Shown here one piece after another: positions 14,900-19,627 of a stretch of DNA of 19,627 nt (its first letter is position 1; each line of letters opens with the position of its first letter). Under the pieces are notes generated by a model. It did no database searches and had not been told where the DNA came from. It saw only the letters and a program-made list of their open reading frames with translations. The stretch comes from DATCMA01 sp036563645 (GTDB lineage: Bacteria > Actinomycetota > Actinomycetes > Mycobacteriales > Micromonosporaceae). Where the stretch lies: assembly GCA_036563645.1 (NCBI GenBank), contig DATCMA010000006.1:1-19627 (forward strand), given 5' to 3'. The position numbers and the translations under genes were made by a program.

Positions 14900-14923
14900 A
14901 AAAAGCCCCGGTATTCCCGGGGC
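14900..14923 (-). terminator. Intrinsic terminator of the tRNA cluster
   Basis: Read on the minus strand, GCCCCGG (14923-14917) and CCGGGGC (14911-14905) form a 7-base-pair GC stem with the loop GAATA, followed at once by five T residues (14904-14900). This is a textbook intrinsic terminator about 20 bases after the tRNA-Phe 3' end, and it marks the end of the Glu-Asp-Phe transcript. Confidence 0.88.
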
Positions 14924-14942
14924 AAAACCACCACGGTCAGGC

Positions 14943-15019
14943 TGGTGGCCAGGGGCGGAATCGAACCGCCGACCTTCCGATTTTCAGTCGGACGCTCGTA
15001 CCAACTGAGCTACCTGGCC
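14943..15019 (-). tRNA. trnF: tRNA-Phe (anticodon GAA)
   Basis: Read on the minus strand, the gene begins GGCCAGGTAGCTCAG at 15019 and closes with CCTGGCC. The acceptor stem pairs over 7 positions, the anticodon loop is CTGAAAA with GAA at its centre, and the T arm carries GGTTCGATTCC. The discriminator is A, and CCA follows (14945-14943) in the DNA, unlike the other two tRNA genes of this cluster. Confidence 0.96.
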
Positions 15020-15123
15020 GAGGGCCGTGGGTGATGCTACCCGGCCCGCGGCGAAACCGCTGGCTGAGTTTACCCACCCGATACGCAGAACGCCGCGCGG
15101 TTTTCACGCGGCGCCGGCGTCTG

Positions 15124-15197
15124 CGGTCCTGACGGGACTTGAACCCGCGACCTCCGCCTTGACAGGGCGGCGAGCACTCCGACTGCTCCACAGGACC
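15124..15197 (-). tRNA. trnD: tRNA-Asp (anticodon GTC)
   Basis: On the minus strand the gene begins GGTCCTGTGGAGCAG and ends CAGGACC, a 7-base-pair acceptor stem. The anticodon stem CCGCC/GGCGG frames a loop with GTC. The T arm has GGTTCAAGTCC. The discriminator is G, as expected for tRNA-Asp. No CCA is encoded. It lies about 31 bases after tRNA-Glu in the same transcript. Confidence 0.96.
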
Positions 15198-15228
15198 TCT
15201 GAAGTTGTGCGCGGCACTCTGCCGGCTG

Positions 15229-15301
15229 TGCCCCCAACGGGATTCGAACCCGTGTTACCGCCTTGAAAGGGCGGCGTCCTAGGCCTCTAGACGATGGGGG
15301 C
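15229..15301 (-). tRNA. trnE: tRNA-Glu (anticodon TTC)
   Basis: On the minus strand the gene begins GCCCCCATCGTCTAG and ends TGGGGGC with discriminator A. The anticodon loop CTTTCAA has TTC at its centre and reads both Glu codons. The T arm has GGTTCGAATCC. CCA is not encoded. It is the first gene of the Glu-Asp-Phe cluster. Confidence 0.96.
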
Positions 15302-15372
15302 GGCTGCTCCGCCATCATCGCACATGGCGACTCATCGCAGCTGCTCCCATCCGGCCCGTCAGAGGCTCCGCC

Positions 15373-15402
15373 AGCATACGCGATGTTTCCGCCAATGACC
15401 AA
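15373..15402 (-). promoter_or_regulatory. Candidate promoter of the tRNA cluster
   Basis: On the minus strand TTGGTC (15402-15397) and TATGCT (15378-15373) are separated by 18 bases, close to the TTGACN/TANNNT consensus. Transcription would start about 65 bases before the tRNA-Glu gene, a sensible 5' leader for RNase P processing. Confidence 0.45.
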
Positions 15403-15454
15403 ACCGGCTGAGGTGCGTGCTGCGCCGTCGACCGGCCTGGGTGCGGGTCCCAGT

Positions 15455-16012
15455 CTACCCCCATCCACGCACGCTCCTCAGCACAGGAGGGCGGGCATGC
15501 TGTGGCGACGTCACGCCAGGCGGGTGATTCCATACCGCGCCTTGAGGTGGCGGATGATGGCGGGGGCGGAAGAAGCGGACACTCGCCCCAGGAGCGGCTT
15601 TCTCAATCGCCGCGGTGGTCCGCGTGAGGTTCGCCCGGATCGTCGCCACCGAGCGCGCGCCGAGCTGGCGGTCGTGATTCCAACTGTGGTTGCACAGCGT
15701 GTGGCCGTCGCGTGCGATGCGGGCGACCAGCTCGGGGTACTTCGTCACCTGGCTGCCGATGACGCAGAAGATCGCGCGCACCCGAGCGGCGCGCAGCTCA
15801 TCGAGGATCTTTGGGGTCCAGACCGGATGGGGACCGTCGTCGAAGGTCAACGCCACCGCCGTGACGCCGGCGGTCCGCTGGGGAGCCGCCGGCGGGCGTC
15901 GCGCGTGGCGCCGCCGAGAGGTCGCGTGCCGGTGAGGTCGCCCCCGGGGCGCGTGGCGGACGGTGTGGCGGAGGCGAGGGCTGAGGAGGACGGCGCGGCA
16001 CACGGCCGTCAC
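15455..16012 (-). pseudogene. Polysaccharide deacetylase (NodB-like), C-terminally broken
   Basis: The frame encodes the first half of a NodB-type polysaccharide deacetylase, which removes N-acetyl groups from cell-wall or other glycans. Motif 1 is complete (VALTFDDGPHPVWTPKIL, with the DD pair), motif 2 is complete (HTLCNHSWNHD, the metal-binding HxxxH), and motif 3 begins as VRFFRP. At that point, near 15560, family similarity stops and the frame continues with a Pro/His-rich tail to a stop at 15455. Motifs 4 and 5 (a W-D-P-type segment and LLHD) are missing from this frame. In another frame AWMGVDWDPHPGR (near 15420-15460) looks like a relic of motif 4. I infer a frameshift or decay. The N-terminus is also uncertain: no ribosome site supports GTG 16012, and the frame is open up to about 16189. 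Confidence 0.65.
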
Positions 16013-16122
16013 GATGGCGCGCTGCCGCAGCGAACGGGGTGGGAGCGTTCGCTGTGGTGTGGACAGGAATCCCCGGAGCGGCACGGAGAGGGGACCGTAC
16101 AGAGACAGCAGGTGGACGCGAT

Positions 16123-16683
16123 CTACGGGCGCTGTGCCGTGATGGCGTCCACGCCGTCGTCGAGCCGCGCGACCACGCCGGCCAGCCACGGGGCGTACGC
16201 GTCGGGGTTCGCGCGGAGGTCACCGCGGAGTTCGTCGCGGGCCACCCACCGCCACCCGGCCACCTCCGCCGGGTCAGGCGCGAGCGGCGTCGCCGGGTCG
16301 ATCTCCGCGAGGAGGACGTGGTCGTACTCGGACTCCACGCGACCGGTCGCGGGATCGTCCGCGCGGTAGCGGTAGACGCCGATCTCGGTCAGTGCCACGG
16401 GGCCGATGCCGAGCTCCTCGGCGAGCCGGCGATTGGCCGCGTCCACTGGGGACTGACCGGGGGTGGGGTGACCGCAGCACGCGTTGGCCCACCGCAGCGC
16501 GAACCGAGTCTTGGTCTTCGCGCGCTGTTGCAGCAGGATCCGTCCCTTGTGGTCGGTGAGGATGACGGAGAAGGCGCGGTGGAGCCGCCCGGGCGCCCGA
16601 TGCGCCTCCTCGACCGTGCACGCGCCGATCGCCCGGCCGTCCTCGTCGACGAGTTCGACGAGGTGGCGCTCCCGTTCGCTCAT
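16123..16683 (-). CDS. idi: Isopentenyl-diphosphate delta-isomerase, type I
   Basis: This Nudix-fold enzyme interconverts IPP and DMAPP and so sets the supply for prenyl chains. The 186-residue product has LHRAFSVIL with metal ligand His35, the active-site Cys70 in NACCGHPTPGQ with His72, the Nudix-like helix DAANRRLAEELGI (81-93) and the acidic pair Glu117/Glu119 in ESEYDHVL. Length fits the bacterial type I enzymes. Its ATG overlaps the crtI stop codon (ATGA), so it is translated by coupling with crtI and is the second gene of that minus-strand operon. Its position with crtI and crtB suggests service to carotenoid synthesis. Confidence 0.95.
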   Translation of the reverse strand: MSERERHLVELVDEDGRAIGACTVEEAHRAPGRLHRAFSVILTDHKGRILLQQRAKTKTRFALRWANACCGHPTPGQSPVDAANRRLAEELGIGPVALTEIGVYRYRADDPATGRVESEYDHVLLAEIDPATPLAPDPAEVAGWRWVARDELRGDLRANPDAYAPWLAGVVARLDDGVDAITAQRP

Positions 16684-18161
16684 CGCCTTCCCCCAGTGAT
16701 CCGCGCGGCCGCCAACTTGCCAGAGATCAACACCATCGGCACCCCTACTCCGGGCTGTGTGCCCGAGCCGACAAAGACCACGTTCTCCAGGTAGGGGTGA
16801 AGGTTGCCTGGGCGGAATGGTCCGGTCTGTCGGAAGGTGTGCGCGGCGGCGAACGGCGTCCCGGCCGCCATGCCCTGCTCTGCCCAGTCCGCTGGTGTCA
16901 CGATGTGACTGACGTCAATTCCGCTGCGAAACTCACGGTAGCCCATCCGCTCCAGTGTGTCGATGAGGGCGTCGGCGTACCGGTGCCGCAGCGCCCCGCG
17001 CCAGTCCAGCGGGCCGCGCTCCAGGTTCGGCGTGGGCGCGAGGATGTAGTAGGTGTGCCGGCCGGCGGGGGCGACGGAGGTGTCCGTTCGGCTGGGGTTC
17101 GTGACCAGCAGCGAGGGATCGGACATCAACGTTCCGCGATGGATGATCTCGTCGAAGGTCCGGCGCCACTCGCGTCCGAAGTGGATGTTGTGGTGGGCGA
17201 TACGGCGGTAGCCCTGGCGTGAGCCGACGTGCAGCACCACGCAGGACGGCGAGAAACGCAGCCGCCGCCGCGGCGCAGGGGGCACCAGGTCGCGGTACGC
17301 GATCGGCAAGTCCGGGTTGAGCACGACGACATCGGCGGGAATCCGCTCCCCATCCGAGGTGATCACCGCTGTGGCGCGTCCCGCCACGGTCTCGACCCGG
17401 GTCACCGTGGCGCCGTAGCGGATCCGCACCCCGTGCTTCTCCGCGGCGGTGGCGAGCGCCTGCGGCACGGCGTGGAGGCCGCCGCGGGGGTAGTAGACGC
17501 CGGCGACCGTGTCCAAGTACGGGATCACCGCGTAGATCGCGAGCGCCTCGTGCGGCGCGAGCCCGGCGTACATCGCTTGGAACGAGAAGATCCGACGCGT
17601 CCGGAAATCCCGAAAGAACTGCCGGATCTTCGTCTCGAACCGCCGGAACGCCCCATGGGCGAGCAAGCGGAGCAGATTGAGCGTCACCAGGTCCCGCGGG
17701 CTGTCCAGGTTGCGCTCGATGAAGTCGCGGCGTTCAAGGTGCCACAGCCGGCGGGTGTAGTCGACGAAGCGCAGGTAACCATCGGCCTCCCGGGGCCCGC
17801 AGACGCGGGAGATCTCGGCGGCCATGCGGACCGTGTCGGTGATCACGTCGAGCGTGGAGCCGTCGGGATAGTGCGCCCGATAGGCCGGGTCGAGCCGGGT
17901 GAGGTCGAGCCAGTCAGTCAGCTCTTCGCCGACCGCGCCGAGCGCCTCAGCGATCACCTCCGGCATCGTCAGCACCGTCGGGCCGGTGTCGAACGCGTAC
18001 CCACCGAGGTTGAGCCGCCCCGCCCGGCCACCCGGGACCGCGTCCCGCTCCAGCACGGTCACCCGTCGCCCCGCGCCGGCGAGGTGGAGGGCACAGGCCA
18101 AGCCGCCCAGACCGGCGCCGACCACGACGACATGGTCTGTGGCTCCACGCACCCGTCGCAC
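16680..18161 (-). CDS. crtI: Phytoene desaturase (CrtI-type)
   Basis: CrtI introduces double bonds into phytoene, giving coloured carotenoids such as lycopene, at the membrane with FAD. The 493-residue product has the FAD-binding Rossmann motif VVVVGAGLGGLACALHLA (11-28), ERDAVPGGRAG, and FDTGPTVLTMP shortly after. The C-terminus has the phytoene dehydrogenase signature NVVFVGSGTQPGVGVPMVLI followed by SGKLAA. Start GTG 18161 is chosen because GGGGGAGG lies 5 bases upstream; ATG 18188 is in frame but less well placed. It is divergent from crtB and overlaps idi by 4 bases. The number of desaturations, or a related diapophytoene or ketolase activity, cannot be fixed by sequence alone. Confidence 0.94.
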   Translation of the reverse strand: MRRVRGATDHVVVVGAGLGGLACALHLAGAGRRVTVLERDAVPGGRAGRLNLGGYAFDTGPTVLTMPEVIAEALGAVGEELTDWLDLTRLDPAYRAHYPDGSTLDVITDTVRMAAEISRVCGPREADGYLRFVDYTRRLWHLERRDFIERNLDSPRDLVTLNLLRLLAHGAFRRFETKIRQFFRDFRTRRIFSFQAMYAGLAPHEALAIYAVIPYLDTVAGVYYPRGGLHAVPQALATAAEKHGVRIRYGATVTRVETVAGRATAVITSDGERIPADVVVLNPDLPIAYRDLVPPAPRRRLRFSPSCVVLHVGSRQGYRRIAHHNIHFGREWRRTFDEIIHRGTLMSDPSLLVTNPSRTDTSVAPAGRHTYYILAPTPNLERGPLDWRGALRHRYADALIDTLERMGYREFRSGIDVSHIVTPADWAEQGMAAGTPFAAAHTFRQTGPFRPGNLHPYLENVVFVGSGTQPGVGVPMVLISGKLAAARITGGRR

Positions 18162-18362
18162 GCGCACCTCCCCCGACCGTCCCCCCATGATGACCAGGTC
18201 CGGGAGCGCCGCGGCCAGCACCACCAGGCGAGATAGCCATCACGGGGTGCCCGGTAGACGGGATGGCGGCCGCGCCGGTGCGGCGGCGCGACGGGACCTG
18301 CGTACGGTTGCCGGGTGCGAGCAGCGTTGCCGGGCGTGTCCGGTTGGTGAGGAGGAAGTCGG

Positions 18363-19235
18363 GTGGACGGCGATCTCGCCGCGGCCTACGCAACCGCCCG
18401 CGACCTGCACAAGCGCTTCGGCCGCAGCTACTACCTGGCGACTCGCCTACTGCCCGCCTGGAAGCGGCGGCACGTGCACGCGCTGTACGGGTTCGCGCGC
18501 TACGCGGACGAGCTGGTCGACTCACTCGACGGACGTTCCGTTGACGAGCGCGCCGCTGCGCTGGCCGCCTGGACCGACCAGTTCCTCGCCGGACTACGTG
18601 GCGCCCCCGTCGACGACCCCGTGCTGCGGGCGGTCCTGCACACCATCGCCGTCTTCGACCTCAACCCGGACGACTTCCTCCTCTTCCTCCGCAGCATGGC
18701 GATGGACCTCACGGTGACCTCGTACGCCACCTACGCCGACCTGCTCGACTACATGGAAGGGTCCGCGGCGGTGATCGGCACGATGATGCTGCCGATCCTC
18801 GGCGGCGACGTCGCGGCGGCCCGCGAACCGGCCCGGCAGCTGGGGTTCGCGTTCCAGCTCACCAATTTCATTCGAGACGTCGCCGAGGACCTGTGGCGCG
18901 GACGGGTGTACCTGCCCGACGACGACCTGGCGAGGTTTGGGGTCACCCGGGACGACCTGGCCGCCGCGGCCCGCGCGCGGGCGGCGACCCCGGCGATCCG
19001 CAAGCTGATTGAGTTCGAGACGGTGCGGGCACGGCGGCACTACGCGGCCGCCCGGCCCGGGATCGCGCTGCTCCCCCCGGCGTCGCGGGCGTGCATCCGC
19101 GCCGCGTACGCCCTCTACCACGGCATCCTCGATGAGGTGGCGGCGAACGACTACGACGTGTTTCGCCGCCGCGCCGTGGTGCCGACCCGGCGTCGGCTCC
19201 TCCTCACCCTCCGCGCCCTGGCTCCCGTCGGGTAG
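18363..19235 (+). CDS. crtB: Phytoene synthase (squalene/phytoene synthase family)
   Basis: CrtB condenses two GGPP to phytoene, the first step of carotenoid synthesis. The 290-residue product has the first Asp-rich motif DELVD at 49-53 in FARYADELVDSLD and the second at 172-176 in NFIRDVAEDLWRGRVYLP. The start of the fold, RSYYLATRLLPAWKR, is typical. GTG 18363 has GAGGAGG six bases upstream. The family includes squalene synthase-like HpnC and HpnD proteins, but the divergent phytoene desaturase gene supports phytoene synthase. No GGPP synthase gene is in the window. Confidence 0.93.
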   Translation: MDGDLAAAYATARDLHKRFGRSYYLATRLLPAWKRRHVHALYGFARYADELVDSLDGRSVDERAAALAAWTDQFLAGLRGAPVDDPVLRAVLHTIAVFDLNPDDFLLFLRSMAMDLTVTSYATYADLLDYMEGSAAVIGTMMLPILGGDVAAAREPARQLGFAFQLTNFIRDVAEDLWRGRVYLPDDDLARFGVTRDDLAAAARARAATPAIRKLIEFETVRARRHYAAARPGIALLPPASRACIRAAYALYHGILDEVAANDYDVFRRRAVVPTRRRLLLTLRALAPVG

Positions 19236-19318
19236 CTGGTCCGGGCCGGTGGGGCGTCAGGACTTCAGCGCCGCCGGGGACGCGTCGACGCTGTCGTGGA
19301 AGCGCGCCGGTGGCCGGG

Positions 19319-19627
19319 TCAGGCGGGGTTGCCGTGACCCGGGAGGCCGTTGATGAAGCGCCGGAACAGGGATGGCTCCACCCGCATGGCGGAGGCGGCT
19401 GTGCCGGCGCCCTCGGCGATGCCGGTGAGCAGCTCACGCAAGGCTTCCCGCGCGTCGCGCCGCGGCCGCCAGTTCAGGTCGGCGTGGGCCCGGGAGCAGT
19501 CCATCAAAGGCGTGGCGGCGGCGAGGTCGAGCCAGCCGGGCTCGGTGGGTTGCAGCCGCGCCCACCAGGCACCCGCGGCCAACGCGCGCAGCACCGGAAG
19601 GGGGATCGGGACGGTCCGGGTCCGCAG
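19319..19627 (-). CDS. NAD-dependent epimerase/dehydratase family protein, C-terminal part
   Basis: The minus-strand frame is open at the right edge and ends at TGA 19319, so only about 102 C-terminal residues are visible. The segment PLMDCSRAHADLNWRPRRDA with the following REALRELLTGIAEGAGTA is typical of the end of actinobacterial NAD(P)-dependent epimerases of the extended SDR type, where an Asp-Trp-x-Pro motif closes the fold. The NAD-binding Gly motif and the YxxxK catalytic pair lie outside the window, so activity cannot be judged. It converges on crtB with about 80 bases between. Confidence 0.7.
   Translation of the reverse strand: MRTRTVPIPLPVLRALAAGAWWARLQPTEPGWLDLAAATPLMDCSRAHADLNWRPRRDAREALRELLTGIAEGAGTAASAMRVEPSLFRRFINGLPGHGNPA

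Noticed and set aside
14854..15468. Open frames across the tRNA cluster, including a product with the NRTADLPIFSRT pattern
   Set aside because: These are classic false translations of tRNA genes on the complementary strand.
17229..18236. Plus-strand frame opposite crtI
   Set aside because: Antisense shadow with no recognisable domain; crtI is unambiguous on the minus strand.
1..19627. CRISPR array, insertion sequence, transposase or integration site
   Set aside because: I saw no regularly spaced repeats, no transposase-like frame and no direct repeats of a tRNA end that would indicate an inserted element.

Overview
The window is chromosomal DNA from a high-GC, Gram-positive actinobacterium. 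The evidence is strong G/C bias at third codon positions, frequent GTG starts, a BldC developmental regulator, a DUF3073 protein, a Streptomyces-type valine/leucine dehydrogenase, a 4Fe-4S PurF with a propeptide, and a Glu-Asp-Phe tRNA cluster. The order purF, purM, DUF3073, vdh, conserved unknown protein, bldC resembles the Streptomyces chromosome. I cannot name the genus from this sequence.

Layout. 1-1473 (minus) is the 5' part of an anchored extracytoplasmic protein gene. 1627-1980 is a small sterol-carrier-family gene. 2210-5041 is the purine pair purF-purM. 5152-6487 is a two-gene RiPP cassette: a radical SAM/SPASM maturase and an overlapping short precursor whose C-terminus carries three aromatic-X-Asn motifs. 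It fits an AmcA/AmcB-type multiple-cyclophane system and sits between purM and the DUF3073 gene. 6635-8260 (minus) holds DUF3073 and the amino acid dehydrogenase. 8467-9777 holds a conserved actinobacterial protein of unknown function and bldC. 9893-12751 is a divergent TetR regulator / MMPL exporter pair with a perfect 11-bp-arm palindrome between them. 12817-14163 (minus) is a substrate-binding lipoprotein whose two halves appear in swapped order, a circular permutation of the usual branched-chain-amino-acid-type binding protein. 14367-14756 is a small unknown gene. 14943-15301 (minus) is the tRNA Glu-Asp-Phe cluster with promoter and terminator. 15455-16012 (minus) is a polysaccharide deacetylase that loses its C-terminal catalytic motifs and looks broken. 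16123-19235 is an isoprenoid/carotenoid block: idi and crtI overlapping on the minus strand, crtB divergent on plus. 19319-19627 (minus) is the C-terminal end of a probable NAD-dependent epimerase that runs off the window.

How the parts fit. PurF and PurM catalyse steps 1 and 5 of IMP synthesis. Idi supplies DMAPP, CrtB joins two GGPP to phytoene and CrtI desaturates it; the GGPP synthase and later carotenoid enzymes are not in view. The TetR protein probably represses the MMPL exporter through the palindrome. The RiPP cassette has no protease, exporter or second tailoring enzyme next to it. The two most interesting objects are the cyclophane RiPP cassette (5152-6487) and the permuted binding protein (12817-14163).
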